This document shows, in pieces, positions 44,561 through 54,461 of a stretch of 64,000 nucleotides of DNA (positions are counted from its first letter, which is position 1; every line of letters begins with the position of its first letter). The stretch comes from Bacteroidota bacterium (GTDB lineage: Bacteria > Bacteroidota > Rhodothermia > Rhodothermales > Bin80), in contig JAPPGC010000095.1 of assembly GCA_028875125.1 (NCBI GenBank), positions 1 to 64,000 on the forward strand, in the 5' to 3' direction. The notes under the pieces were generated by a model. That model did no database searches. It was given only the letters and a program-made list of their open reading frames with translations, and was not told the DNA's origin. The position numbers were made by a program, and so were the translations under genes.

Positions 44561-45484
44561 TTAGCGATGCGTAACTTTGCAAAACGCGTTGAGTCGCTCA
44601 TTTGTCATGGGGATATCAAATACGAGTCCCATCACACTTGACCAACCACGTATAAAATAATCCCAGCCATCAACCACCTTAATGGGGCGAGTCGCTTGTT
44701 GCAACTGCCCACTGACCAGGAATTCGCGTGGGCCACGATAGTTTAGATCCCACACCACTGTATGATCCGGGAAGTATACGTTATCGGTCACAGGAGATCC
44801 AGGAAGATCTTTACCCATTCCGGTAGCATTAATCACTAGAGAGTATGTGGGCAGCTTAGCCACCAGGGAATCACAAACCGCGGGGTCACTTGTATGAAAG
44901 AATTCCAGCTTGACTGCTCCTGAGTCTATGCGACTAGTGATATTTTTGCAGTGATGCAGATTGTCTGAACGCTTTTCCACAATCTGTAGGAAGGCAGGTT
45001 TATCTATGGCCTGCTTCAACAAATAAACTATGAGAGCGACGGTGGCTCCCCCTCCCCCAAGCGACAGGATCCCTGCCCCTTCATGTTTTGCCCACCAATC
45101 ATTAGATAGAACCTGTGTTATTGCCAGCCCATAGTTCTCGGGGTCAACCGCGTGCCCCCACAGTTCATCTCCGCGTTTATAAAGTGCAGAAACCTCTCCT
45201 GTCAATTCCGAAGCCGGTGTGCGCCGGTCAATGAGATCATCGGCTGCCCGTACAATCGCTAGTTTGTGTGAAGTAACGAGAGCACCCCGAATTTCTCGAT
45301 CCTTCTTCAGGCGCAGGACCGCTTCACGATGCGCATCAAGTGTTCCGTCAATGGGTAAATTCACGCCGCGCAACTCCGCGCCCCGAACACCAAGCGCCCG
45401 GGTCCAATCGGGAAAATACTGTGCAGACAACGAATCCTCGGTCCTGACGCCGAAGAATTCCATTATTTTTCTGCCTTCCTCCAT
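44561..45484 (-). CDS. Shikimate dehydrogenase-like (AroE-fold) oxidoreductase
   Basis: The 307-residue protein shows the AroE plan: substrate domain with GALVTSHKLAIV (where AroE has NVTxPHK, so the invariant Lys is kept and the Asn-Val-Thr differs), then Rossmann motif ILSLGGGGATVAL, then VINATGMG and WDLNYRG, and the closing GWDYFIRGWSSVMGLVF. The substrate-contacting residues differ enough that shikimate is not certain. It is first in the leftward operon with the isomerase and HAD phosphatase, and diverges from a sulfatase with 39 nt between starts. I infer action on a sugar-derived or cyclitol-like acid. Confidence 0.8.
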   Translation of the reverse strand: MEEGRKIMEFFGVRTEDSLSAQYFPDWTRALGVRGAELRGVNLPIDGTLDAHREAVLRLKKDREIRGALVTSHKLAIVRAADDLIDRRTPASELTGEVSALYKRGDELWGHAVDPENYGLAITQVLSNDWWAKHEGAGILSLGGGGATVALIVYLLKQAIDKPAFLQIVEKRSDNLHHCKNITSRIDSGAVKLEFFHTSDPAVCDSLVAKLPTYSLVINATGMGKDLPGSPVTDNVYFPDHTVVWDLNYRGPREFLVSGQLQQATRPIKVVDGWDYFIRGWSSVMGLVFDIPMTNERLNAFCKVTHR

Positions 45485-45523
45485 AAATATTTGTAGCTTT
45501 CAGGCCGCTGATTTTATAAGCCT

Positions 45524-47257
45524 ATGAAAAAAGTTCGTTTACTTTCAGTTCTTTTTCTTCTCGGCGCCTGCTCGTCTGCTGAGCAGGAAATCTCGCCAAA
45601 CTATGATTCACTGATCTTGCCGCATCAGCCCAACATACTATGGCTTGTAGCCGAAGACATGAGCCCCACCATTGCGGCTTATGGTGACTCGACAATCCAT
45701 ACTCCAAACCTTGACCGACTGTTCAACGAGGGTGTGCGATATACACACATGTTTTCTGTTTCGGGGGTCTGTGCACCCAGCCGCTTTTCTATTGCAACGG
45801 GAATCTACACTACCCGCGGAGGCGCACAGCACATGCGTACGTCTTCCCGACCCGAATACATGGAGAAAATTGGGGTAATCCCTTACGAAGCGACACCGGA
45901 TCCACCGGTACGCATGATGAGCGAGGTGATGCGCGAGAACGGCTACTATACGACCAATAGAAGCAAACAGGACTACCAATTCAAAGCGCCTGTTACCGCA
46001 TGGGATGAAAACAGCCCACGTGCTCATTGGAGGAATCGACCTGAAGGCATGCCATTCTTTTCAATTGTCAACTTTGGTGTAACCCACGAATCTCAAATCT
46101 GGGCACGGGCGAACGATACACTTTTAGTCGCAGCTGACGCAGAAGTACCTGTTCCCCCCTACCTTCCAAAGACGGATCTGGTCTATCAGGATGTGCGGCG
46201 GATGTACTCCAATATTCTCAGACTGGACGCACGTATCGGAGACGTTTTCGAGGAACTTGAGTCTGAGAATCTACTGGAGGAGACCATCATCGTGTTTTAC
46301 TCGGATCATGGTGGTCCCCTGCCCCGCCAGAAGCGCCAACTCTATGATTCAGGCCTGCATGTTCCTTTGGCGATACGATTTCCGAACCAACAACTTGCAG
46401 GCATGACGGATGATCAGCTTATCAGCTTCGTTGACCTGGCGCCCACGACATTTTCAATTGCAGGGATACCCTTACCGGAATATCTGGATGGACAGGCGTT
46501 TCTGGGCACCCAACGGTCAGTTAATCCGAGGCCGTTTATCCATGCTGCTGCCGACCGATTTGACGCCGAGTATGATACCAAACGGGCAATCAGAGATCAG
46601 CGATACAAGTACATCCTCAACCTCCGACCAGACCTCGGCTATTATTTGGCCGTCACTTACCGAGAACAGATGGCTACCATGCAGGAGTTCCTCCGCCTTA
46701 GGGATCTGGGGGAACTCGATGAATATCAAGCGCAATGGTTCAGGGAGTCTAAACCGGAAGAGGAACTCTTTGACACAGAAAACGACCCTTTTGAGTTGCG
46801 CAACCTGGCTGACGATCCGAGTTACTCAGAGCGTCTTGCCTTAATGCGTACTGAATTAGAAGACTGGATGGCAGACACGGGGGATCCCGGTGCCATGGAT
46901 GAAATGGAGTTTGTCGCCACATTGTGGCCCAATCATACACAACTCCAGACCGCTGATGCGGTGATAGAGATAATTGCCGGAGGCGAATTGGCCAGCAGCT
47001 TCATGGAGGAGCCTCTGCTGTACGAAGTCTTGGTTGATCTGGGCAAGGAGACGGTGCGTTTGAGGCTTGAAAGTTCGACTGAGGGCGCTTCAATTGGGTA
47101 TCAGATCCTTGAAGCCGGTGAATCATTGCAAGACCGCTGGCTGCTTTACACATCCTCAATCACCCTTCCCGTTGGCCATACTTTGAAAGCGGTTGCACAT
47201 CGTATCGGCTACGCACCCAGTACTGTCGTCACAGCGACAAGCAGGCTGAGAGAGTAA
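45524..47257 (+). CDS. Sulfatase (S1 family), lipoprotein
   Basis: The 577-residue protein has a lipoprotein signal (LFLLGAC) and the sulfatase active-site sequence VCAPSRFSIATG, whose Cys must be converted to formylglycine by a maturation enzyme. WLVAEDMSPT holds the first metal-binding Asp of the sulfatase fold, and YSDHGGPL the second. It should act on sulfate esters at the cell surface or in the periplasm. It is divergent from the AroE-like operon and 243 nt before the second sulfatase. The carbohydrate substrate cannot be assigned from sequence alone. No formylglycine-generating enzyme lies in the window. Confidence 0.92.
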   Translation: MKKVRLLSVLFLLGACSSAEQEISPNYDSLILPHQPNILWLVAEDMSPTIAAYGDSTIHTPNLDRLFNEGVRYTHMFSVSGVCAPSRFSIATGIYTTRGGAQHMRTSSRPEYMEKIGVIPYEATPDPPVRMMSEVMRENGYYTTNRSKQDYQFKAPVTAWDENSPRAHWRNRPEGMPFFSIVNFGVTHESQIWARANDTLLVAADAEVPVPPYLPKTDLVYQDVRRMYSNILRLDARIGDVFEELESENLLEETIIVFYSDHGGPLPRQKRQLYDSGLHVPLAIRFPNQQLAGMTDDQLISFVDLAPTTFSIAGIPLPEYLDGQAFLGTQRSVNPRPFIHAAADRFDAEYDTKRAIRDQRYKYILNLRPDLGYYLAVTYREQMATMQEFLRLRDLGELDEYQAQWFRESKPEEELFDTENDPFELRNLADDPSYSERLALMRTELEDWMADTGDPGAMDEMEFVATLWPNHTQLQTADAVIEIIAGGELASSFMEEPLLYEVLVDLGKETVRLRLESSTEGASIGYQILEAGESLQDRWLLYTSSITLPVGHTLKAVAHRIGYAPSTVVTATSRLRE

Positions 47258-47500
47258 CCCTCCCAACCAGAACTCAAACCAGTAATGACCAAGGAGGCAG
47301 TGGCTACACTGCACTCGTATAATCATGGAACCGGCGTGATACCTTGTGGCCCTATAAATCGCGTCGTGAATTCCGTTACCTAGAACCCTAAATCACGCCC
47401 CCTCTTGCCAAAGGAATGCGTGCGTATCCCGCATCAACTGTTGCATGATCATTTACACATCAGTAACGCTATCTTGACCTTCAAGCTTAATCAAATTACA

Positions 47501-48913
47501 ATGTTGAGACCCTATTGGCTATTGCTACTTCTTTTTCCTGCCTGTACGCAGGAGTCCACAACGGATCTACCCAACGTCGTCATCATGTTCGTAGATGATA
47601 TGGGCTACGGTGACATTGGGGCCTTTGGATCACCCAGCTACGCAACGCCAAACCTTGACAGGATGGCCGCACAAGGCATCCGGTTTACAGATTTCTACGT
47701 TAGCCAGCCAGTTTGCTCGGCTTCTAGAGCATCACTGCTGACCGGAACTTATTCAAACCGAATCGGAATTCACGGTGCGCTTGGCCCGAGAAGCTCGCAC
47801 GGAATTCACGAAGACGAGGTTACACTTGGCGAATTGTTCAAGTCGCATGGCTATGCTACTGCGGCTTATGGAAAATGGCATCTGGGGCACCACCCACAAT
47901 TCCTGCCGTCACAGCATGGATTTGATGACTATTACGGTATCCCCTACTCAAACGACATGTGGCCGTTTCATCCCGAAAGCCCGGACGCCTGGGGAGATCT
48001 ACCCACTATTGAGCAGGATTCGATCGTCGGGTACAACACAGACCAGACTCGCTTCACAACCGACTTTACACTTCGGGGAACTGAATTTATCCGATCCCAA
48101 ACGGCAACTGGGCAACCCTTTTTTCTGTATATCGCACACCCGATGCCGCATGTACCGCTGTTCGTATCTGAAGAGCGTGCAGGAGACAGTGGCTCCGGGC
48201 TCTATGGAGATGTGATCCACGAAATCGATTGGTCAATGGGTCAGATCCTACAGACTCTACAGGAAACCGGGGTAGATGATAATACCCTTGTCCTGTTCAC
48301 CAGCGACAACGGCCCCTGGCTTAGCTATGGCAACCATTCCGGTACCGCAGGTCCCCTGCGTGAAGGGAAGGGAACGATCTGGGAGGGCGGTGTGAGAGTG
48401 CCCTTCATTGCCCGTTGGCCCGGAGTGCTGTCCGAGGGAACATCGGTGCATACCCCGGCCATGACCATTGATATCTTCCCCACGCTGGCTCATCTAATTG
48501 GTGCTCCATTGCCTGAGAACCCCATAGACGGCCGTAATATCTGGCCACTCATGACCGGCAATTCCACCGAGTCACCTCACGCGGCCTACTTCTTCTGGTA
48601 CAGAACCAATGATCTGCATGCCCTGCGCAGCGGGCGCTGGAAGCTTTACTTTCCGCATCGGTATCGAAGCATGCTTGGCCAGGAACTCGGCGTGGATGGT
48701 ATCCCAGGTAAATACACCAGTCTCGAGGTTGGGTTGGAACTTTACGATCTCACTGAGGACATCGGAGAGACTACAGACGTATCTACCAGCCATCCCGATG
48801 TAGTAGCGCGGCTAAGTGCAATCGCAGACAGCATGCGGACGATCCTTGGAGACAGATTGACGGATGTTGAGGGCGCCCAAATACGCGAGCCTGGGCGAAC
48901 CCCGACTAATTGA
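47501..48913 (+). CDS. Arylsulfatase (S1 family), lipoprotein
   Basis: The 470-residue protein is read from MLRPYWLLLLLFPAC, which supplies the lipobox; the ORF start at 47405 adds 32 residues with no signal. Metal and catalytic motifs are VIMFVDDMGYGD, the maturation site PVCSASRASLLTG, and FTSDNGPWL. The last region DLTEDIGETTDV is the family tail. It is in line with the preceding sulfatase but has a gap of over 200 nt, so it may have its own promoter. Substrate unknown, probably an algal or host glycan. Confidence 0.92.
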   Translation: MLRPYWLLLLLFPACTQESTTDLPNVVIMFVDDMGYGDIGAFGSPSYATPNLDRMAAQGIRFTDFYVSQPVCSASRASLLTGTYSNRIGIHGALGPRSSHGIHEDEVTLGELFKSHGYATAAYGKWHLGHHPQFLPSQHGFDDYYGIPYSNDMWPFHPESPDAWGDLPTIEQDSIVGYNTDQTRFTTDFTLRGTEFIRSQTATGQPFFLYIAHPMPHVPLFVSEERAGDSGSGLYGDVIHEIDWSMGQILQTLQETGVDDNTLVLFTSDNGPWLSYGNHSGTAGPLREGKGTIWEGGVRVPFIARWPGVLSEGTSVHTPAMTIDIFPTLAHLIGAPLPENPIDGRNIWPLMTGNSTESPHAAYFFWYRTNDLHALRSGRWKLYFPHRYRSMLGQELGVDGIPGKYTSLEVGLELYDLTEDIGETTDVSTSHPDVVARLSAIADSMRTILGDRLTDVEGAQIREPGRTPTN

Positions 48914-49410
48914 TCAACAAATCTATTCCTCTGAGATCTATCCAGATCAATGACTCGGCCGGCATTGAAATTTCAAGATTGAAGAGATATCTTACGGCTT
49001 CTGGTGAGAAGCTGTGAGAGGAGTCTGAAAATCTTCCGGGCAGTGACACGAACGAAGTGAAGTCATGAAGTTTGACCACCCGACACTCCCGTAAGAAGAA
49101 CCGGCGACCGCTTCATGCACAGATTGAACAATATCAAGGGCCTCAAGAGAGGTATCGTGACCTGCACCTGTATGGATAATACGCATCCCGGCGGGCCACA
49201 GAAACGGGTCACTGAGCTCCATGCTCCCTTGGTAGTTGTGACCGGGAAGAAGACTAATCCGAAGCATGAGCGTTCATTGAAGCGGTCAAGCAAATGGAGG
49301 GTACGGGGCTTTTCTTAACCTCAGCGCGTTTAACCGCCCGCTCAAGCTGACCTGAATGAGCACAATTGAACTGCCGTCGCAAAACAGAAAAACGTTATTG
49401 ACTCAAATCC
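48914..49410. other. 497-bp intergenic with a decayed coding relic
   Basis: The minus strand from about 49310 to 48992 holds two overlapping frames that read on from each other if one frameshift is allowed: LLDRFNERSCFGLVFFP, then PGHNYQGSMELSDPFLWP, GMRIIHTGAGHDTSLEALDI and HEAVAGSSYGS. This looks like an old coding sequence but I do not recognise the family. The 91-residue ORF at 48992-49267 is the largest piece. Confidence 0.4.
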
Positions 49411-50868
49411 ATGAGTGATCACCCCACTGCCGACATTGGTGTGATAGGGTTGGCCGTAATGGGTCAGAACCTGGTTCTGAACATGAACGATCACGGGTTC
49501 TCCGTAACCGTGTACAACCGTACAGTTTCCAAGGTGGCGGATTTTATTGCGGGACCAGCATCCGGCACATCCATTGAGGGCGCATATTCACTGCCAGAAC
49601 TTGTGGCTGCACTCAAACGACCTCGACGCGTAATGCTGATGGTGAAAGCCGGAGCACCTACCGACCAGACAATCCTGGATCTGATACCACTGCTGGAGCC
49701 TGGAGATATTATCATTGACGGGGGAAATTCAAACTACCACGATACCATCCGACGCACACATGAGCTGGAAGCACATGGCTTGCGTTTCATTGGAACGGGT
49801 GTATCTGGAGGCGAGGAAGGCGCCCGAACTGGTCCTAGCATCATGCCGGGGGGAAGCTCCGATGCTTGGTCGCATGTGAAGCATATCCTGCAAAGCGTTG
49901 CCGCCAAGGTGGATGGATCCCCATGTTGTGAATGGATCGGCCCCAATGGAGCCGGCCATTTTGTCAAAATGGTTCATAACGGCATTGAGTATGGCGACAT
50001 GCAAATTATTGCCGAATCGTACCACATCATGAAAGAACTCCTGGAACTCTCAAATCAAGAGATGTATGAGGTCTATGCACGCTGGAATACCGGAAAGCTT
50101 GATTCATATTTGATCCAGATCACAAGGGATATTCTTGCTTATCAGGACAAAAATGGAGAATCCACACTGGATATGATCCTTGACAGCGCCGGACAAAAAG
50201 GGACCGGAAAATGGACCGCCATCGCCGCGCTCGATACCGGAATCCCGCTCACACTAATTGGAGAAGCAGTCTTCGCCCGCTTCGTCTCCTCGCTCACCGC
50301 TGAACGGGCTCGTGCCGAAAAGGTACTGCCTGGGCCTCCACCGGCACACCAACACGACCGCACCGCACTGATACGTGACCTACATGAAGCCGTGTATGCC
50401 TCCAAAATCATGTCCTATGCACAGGGGTACATGCTTCTTCGTGCTGCGGCTGATACCTACGACTGGCCCCTGAACTACGGCAGTATCGCCCTCATGTGGA
50501 GAGGCGGTTGCATTATCAGGTCTGCCTTCCTAGGAAAAATTAAACAGGCTTTTGACACCGATGCAGGTATGGAAAGTTTGCTGGTAGCCCCCTATTTTTC
50601 GGAAGCGCTTTCAGAGGCACAGCGCGCATGGCGCCGCACAGTTGCAACAGCCACTATGTACGGTATCCCTATCCCAGCTATCAGCAGTGCACTCGCCTTC
50701 TATGATGGCTATAGACGTGCACGCGGCCCGGCTAATTTAATTCAAGCTCAAAGGGATTATTTTGGTGCACATACCTACGAACGACTTGATCACGCGCGTG
50801 GAAACTTTTTTCATACCGACTGGACGGGTTCAGGAGGACCCGCAACTGCAGGATCTTACCAAGCCTGA
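49411..50868 (+). CDS. gnd: 6-phosphogluconate dehydrogenase, decarboxylating
   Basis: This enzyme oxidises 6-phosphogluconate to ribulose 5-phosphate with CO2 and NADPH. The 485-residue protein has the NADP motif VIGLAVMGQNLVLN, IIDGGNSNYHDT, GTGVSGGEEGARTGPSIMPG, KMVHNGIEYGDMQ and the C-terminal FHTDWTGSGG. Length matches the family. It overlaps the nucleoside hydrolase start by a base, so both are co-expressed, and it links pentose phosphate flow to the sugar-acid cluster. Confidence 0.95.
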   Translation: MSDHPTADIGVIGLAVMGQNLVLNMNDHGFSVTVYNRTVSKVADFIAGPASGTSIEGAYSLPELVAALKRPRRVMLMVKAGAPTDQTILDLIPLLEPGDIIIDGGNSNYHDTIRRTHELEAHGLRFIGTGVSGGEEGARTGPSIMPGGSSDAWSHVKHILQSVAAKVDGSPCCEWIGPNGAGHFVKMVHNGIEYGDMQIIAESYHIMKELLELSNQEMYEVYARWNTGKLDSYLIQITRDILAYQDKNGESTLDMILDSAGQKGTGKWTAIAALDTGIPLTLIGEAVFARFVSSLTAERARAEKVLPGPPPAHQHDRTALIRDLHEAVYASKIMSYAQGYMLLRAAADTYDWPLNYGSIALMWRGGCIIRSAFLGKIKQAFDTDAGMESLLVAPYFSEALSEAQRAWRRTVATATMYGIPIPAISSALAFYDGYRRARGPANLIQAQRDYFGAHTYERLDHARGNFFHTDWTGSGGPATAGSYQA

Positions 50869-51815
50869 TGATGCCCCGCAAAAACATTATAGTTGATACG
50901 GACGCTGGCCCCGACGATCTATTGGCACTGGGATACCTACTGGTGAACCCCGATATCACGGTAGAGGCCATCACGCTTACGTACGGCCTTGCTCATGCTG
51001 AACGCGCCGCGGTAAATATTTCACGCATGGTTGCTGCATTCAGCACCGGACATGTTCCGGTTTACATCGGACATGCAGAACCCCTTGCAGGCAATGCAGC
51101 CTTTCCCGAACGCTGGCGCGCGTTGTCAGATAACCTCCCCGGTGTAAGTCTGCCAAAGGCTTATGTCCCACCTCAGGAAGAGCACGCGGTCTCTTTTCTG
51201 GAACGCCGGCTCTCGCGGGCTTCACGCCCCGTTCGCGTGCTGGCACTCGGTGCGCTTACAAATCTGACTACGCTGACGTGCGCCTCAGCTCCTGCATTAG
51301 AAGAACTGGTTATCATGGGGGGAGCAGTGGACGTACCCGGTAATGTTAACGATTCAGATGAGTTCGTATCCCCCAATGGAAAAGCCGAATGGAATTTTTT
51401 CGTAGACCCGTTAGCGGCATCAAAAGTTTTTGCATCAGATCTGCCCATCACACTTATCCCCCTGGATGCCACCAACCAGGTGCCGGTAAAAATCCCCTTT
51501 ATTGATGAATTCATTCGAATGGCGCGTTGCCCCATTGGGCGCATGACTTCTCAGGTACTGGAATCCATTCGCCCGTTTGCAGCGCAAGGCGTGTTTTACG
51601 CCTGGGATCCCCTAGCAGCAGTATATCTTGTCAACCCCGATATCGTAACGCTGACCCGTTTCCCGGTTGAAGTCAAAGCCTCTGGACCCGACGCCGGCAA
51701 CTCCTGCAGATCTGAAGCCGGATGCATATGCTTCGTTGCTACCAGCGCACAGGGCAAACTATTCACGCGTTATTTCACCGCCCCTTTTGAGGATAGTGCC
51801 CGCGCGTACAGCTGA
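50868..51815 (+). CDS. Nucleoside hydrolase (inosine/uridine-preferring family)
   Basis: The 315-residue protein has the calcium-binding signature VDTDAGPDDLLALGYLL, where the second Asp pair coordinates Ca2+, and later EWNFFVDPLAASKVF and FYAWDPLAAVYL with the conserved DP-LA. It hydrolyses the N-glycosidic bond of nucleosides to give ribose and base. The gene overlaps gnd by one base (its ATG begins at the last base of the TGA), so translation is coupled and the ribose may enter the same pentose pathway. Confidence 0.88.
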   Translation: MMPRKNIIVDTDAGPDDLLALGYLLVNPDITVEAITLTYGLAHAERAAVNISRMVAAFSTGHVPVYIGHAEPLAGNAAFPERWRALSDNLPGVSLPKAYVPPQEEHAVSFLERRLSRASRPVRVLALGALTNLTTLTCASAPALEELVIMGGAVDVPGNVNDSDEFVSPNGKAEWNFFVDPLAASKVFASDLPITLIPLDATNQVPVKIPFIDEFIRMARCPIGRMTSQVLESIRPFAAQGVFYAWDPLAAVYLVNPDIVTLTRFPVEVKASGPDAGNSCRSEAGCICFVATSAQGKLFTRYFTAPFEDSARAYS

Positions 51816-51909
51816 ACCTCTTTCTGGAACCTTGATATTGGTCTACCGGCGCTAAGCCAGCTGCCCCCAATAGCAGAAATCCTCAAAACCCCAAGAGCGG
51901 CCTTCTCGG

Positions 51910-52380
51910 TTACCTGCTCCGGAAAACTGAGAGTAAAAAAGCGACAAATGTGGTGTAAAGCGTACCCCCAACGCAGATCGCCCACACAAGACTACCCCTG
52001 CCCGTACCCGATTGCAACATAACAAAAAGCACCAGGATAGCGTTATGCACCAGAGTAGTCACAAAAGTAGCCTCAACCGTACGGAGTATAAGCTTCTCCA
52101 TGACCTCACTTCGAATGTTCGCAACGAGACCCACCAGGAAGCCCATCAATGTCTTGACAAACATCTGGATCCCCCATAGACCATAAATAGCATCAAGCGC
52201 GAATCCCACCAAAAAACCTCCTACCGCCCCATACACCCGACCATGCCGTACCGCCAGCCAAATCAAAAAAAGCAGAACCACATCGGGGTAAGCTCCCCAG
52301 ATTTCCAGTCTGCCGAAGAAAAGCCACTGAAGAAGAACAACTACGGCGCCTGCCAAAATCAGATTCAGCACTCTAGACAT
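51910..52380 (-). CDS. mreD: Rod shape-determining protein MreD
   Basis: The 156-residue membrane protein has five or six hydrophobic helices. Typical MreD features include GAYPDVVLLFLIWLAVRHG and VGGFLVGFALDAIYG. MreD works with MreB and MreC in elongation of the cell wall. MreB and MreC are not nearby in this window, which is unusual since the three are often linked; the assignment rests on the topology and this central block. Confidence 0.75.
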   Translation of the reverse strand: MSRVLNLILAGAVVVLLQWLFFGRLEIWGAYPDVVLLFLIWLAVRHGRVYGAVGGFLVGFALDAIYGLWGIQMFVKTLMGFLVGLVANIRSEVMEKLILRTVEATFVTTLVHNAILVLFVMLQSGTGRGSLVWAICVGGTLYTTFVAFLLSVFRSR

Positions 52381-52437
52381 ATTCTAGAAACTTAAATCGC
52401 GTGGATTGGTGCAAACAGCGATAGGCCGCTATTATAC

Positions 52438-52710
52438 ATGCCCCGTAAACGTACTCGATCCCGGTCCAGAAAACGTCGCGCTGTGAGGCGTGCCATGATC
52501 TTCTCAGTGCACAATTACGTACTGATTGCACTTGGGGTGCTGGCAATCGTGATCGGATATGCTGTCATGCGACTGGAAAATGAGGTTGACGGCATACTCT
52601 CGCTTTACGTTGCTCCATTGCTGATTCTCGGCGGATACTTGGAGATCATCTACGCCATTCTTTGGCGTAGCCCTAGTCATAAAGGTAGTAGTGCTCGCTC
52701 CGCTGAGTAA
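52438..52710 (+). CDS. DUF3098-like small membrane protein
   Basis: The 90-residue protein starts with an arginine/lysine-rich segment (RKRTRSRSRKRRAVRRAM) and has two hydrophobic helices, HNYVLIALGVLAIVIGYAVM and SLYVAPLLILGGYLEIIYAI. This arrangement matches DUF3098, a small two-helix family common in Bacteroidota. Its role is unknown. It is divergent from mreD, and its 3' end overlaps the 3' end of the DUF1343 gene by 38 nt. Confidence 0.7.
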   Translation: MPRKRTRSRSRKRRAVRRAMIFSVHNYVLIALGVLAIVIGYAVMRLENEVDGILSLYVAPLLILGGYLEIIYAILWRSPSHKGSSARSAE

Positions 52711-53905
52711 ACGTAGCCGTGTCACTCTCCCATGACGCTATAATGGCTTCCGGGGTCAACGAAGCAAGCATCTCCAATAGCCTCGACGTACCCGAGAGTC
52801 TAGCGAGCCATTCTGGTCTACTCAGGAATTGATCTGCATCTGGTGATGCGTGATAGTATGCATGCAGGATATGGATTCCAACTTCGAGCGGCTGATAGCT
52901 CTTCCGATCCGTGACCGTAATCCCCAAGCCTCGAATAGTCTGACCATTAAGCTTGGGGGCCGAATCCATACTTGACAGGGGCGATGGTGTGAACTCCACT
53001 CCCTCAAAGCGCACCCCGGGAAGTGATTTCTTGTTGAGCTCCTCAGCTATCCGCCTCCCGTCTACCTCGATTGATCCTACCTGAAGGAATGGAGTAAGGG
53101 TTCCGCGCCCCTCGCTCGCGGAAGTGGCTTCAAAGAAACAGGTTCCAGGATACACTAGGGCGTTGTCAAACCGGGGAATGTTTGGGCTGGTGGCAACCCA
53201 AGGGCGCCCAGTGTCCGGCCACTGCATACTCCGATCCCAACCCTCCATAGAGACCACCTCCAGTTCCAGAGATTCCAAACCCGGCATCAACCCCTCCCCC
53301 TGGATCATCATAGCTAATTCTGCCACGGTCAGACCATGTGCGACAGGGATAGCGTACTGACCCACAAAAGATTCCTGATCAGACTCCAGAACAAACCCCG
53401 ATACATATGCACCAGAGAGTGGGTTTGGGCGATCCAAAACTATGAACGGGATTCCTGCTTCCGCGGCTGCCTGCATTGATAATCCCATCGTGGAGATAAA
53501 CGTGTAAAACCGTGCCCCTACGTCCTGTATATCAAAAATCAGAACATCCAGGCCGGCCAACATCGTACTTGTGGGCTTACGGGTAGCTCCGTAAAGGCTG
53601 TATACCGGTGCACCGGTGAGCAGGTCTTTACCGTCACTTACAGCCTCTCCATCCTCTGCCGTTCCCCGCAGCCCATGCTCTGGCCCGAAGATCGCTCCCA
53701 CCCGGACATTCGGCGCGGCATGAACCAGATTGATCAGATGTTCGTCATCCACCAGCGCAGTGTGATTCACGACCAACCCTACCGTCTTGCCGTCCAGGCG
53801 ATCAAAATTCGAGGCAGCCAACACATCTGCACCCGTCCGAACGGTTTCCTGAGCAAAGGCAGCTCCTGCTCCAAAGAACATCAGTATCACCAGATAGCGC
53901 ATCAT
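52673..53905 (-). CDS. DUF1343/NamZ-type exo-beta-N-acetylmuramidase, secreted
   Basis: The 410-residue protein has a signal peptide ([15 protein letters not shown]) and the DUF1343 core: [49 protein letters not shown] and [17 protein letters not shown]. This family includes NamZ, which releases N-acetylmuramic acid from the ends of peptidoglycan glycans. It therefore probably serves cell-wall recycling or scavenging. ndk lies upstream on the same strand, overlapping by 4 nt. Confidence 0.87.
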   Translation of the reverse strand: MMRYLVILMFFGAGAAFAQETVRTGADVLAASNFDRLDGKTVGLVVNHTALVDDEHLINLVHAAPNVRVGAIFGPEHGLRGTAEDGEAVSDGKDLLTGAPVYSLYGATRKPTSTMLAGLDVLIFDIQDVGARFYTFISTMGLSMQAAAEAGIPFIVLDRPNPLSGAYVSGFVLESDQESFVGQYAIPVAHGLTVAELAMMIQGEGLMPGLESLELEVVSMEGWDRSMQWPDTGRPWVATSPNIPRFDNALVYPGTCFFEATSASEGRGTLTPFLQVGSIEVDGRRIAEELNKKSLPGVRFEGVEFTPSPLSSMDSAPKLNGQTIRGLGITVTDRKSYQPLEVGIHILHAYYHASPDADQFLSRPEWLARLSGTSRLLEMLASLTPEAIIASWESDTATFTQRSEHYYLYD

Positions 53906-54333
53906 TCGGCATCCGCGGGAATACCCGACTCACTAAAAAAGTACGCGATTTCTTTTTGTGCATTTTCGGGGGAATCCGAACCGTGCACGATATTCTCCCC
54001 TTTGTTCTCTGCGTAAAGCCTGCGGATAGTACCCTTCGCTGCCGCTGCTGGATCGGTAGCCCCAATTAGCTGCCGAAAACTTTCCACAGCGTTTCTTTTC
54101 TCAAGCACCATCGGCACGCAGGGTCCACTTGTCATAAAGTCAATCAAATCACCAAAGAACGGACGATCCCGGTGTACTTCATAGAAACCCTCCGCATGCG
54201 CCCGCGTGAGTATTATCATTTTCAACGCACAGACCTTGAATCCAGCAATTTCGATCTTGCGGAGTACTTCCCCCGTTAATCCTCTGCGTACGCAGTCCGG
54301 CTTCAGAATTGACAGTGTACGATCGTTTCTCAT
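53902..54333 (-). CDS. ndk: Nucleoside diphosphate kinase
   Basis: The 143-residue enzyme transfers the terminal phosphate from ATP to other nucleoside diphosphates. It begins [19 protein letters not shown] and contains the phosphorylated His in [21 protein letters not shown]. Length is standard. It overlaps the DUF1343 gene by 4 nt; the pairing looks accidental, since the products share no pathway that I know. Confidence 0.96.
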   Translation of the reverse strand: MRNDRTLSILKPDCVRRGLTGEVLRKIEIAGFKVCALKMIILTRAHAEGFYEVHRDRPFFGDLIDFMTSGPCVPMVLEKRNAVESFRQLIGATDPAAAAKGTIRRLYAENKGENIVHGSDSPENAQKEIAYFFSESGIPADAE

Positions 54334-54461
54334 TGTATAAAATAATCGGTTAAAACTTGCAAAAGGTACGGCTACTCATGCTTGAACTACAGCATTCAGC
54401 AAATACTGCCAAAAAAATCCTTAGGTTTGAACGGCTGACTTCTAAACATAAATAGCCCATC

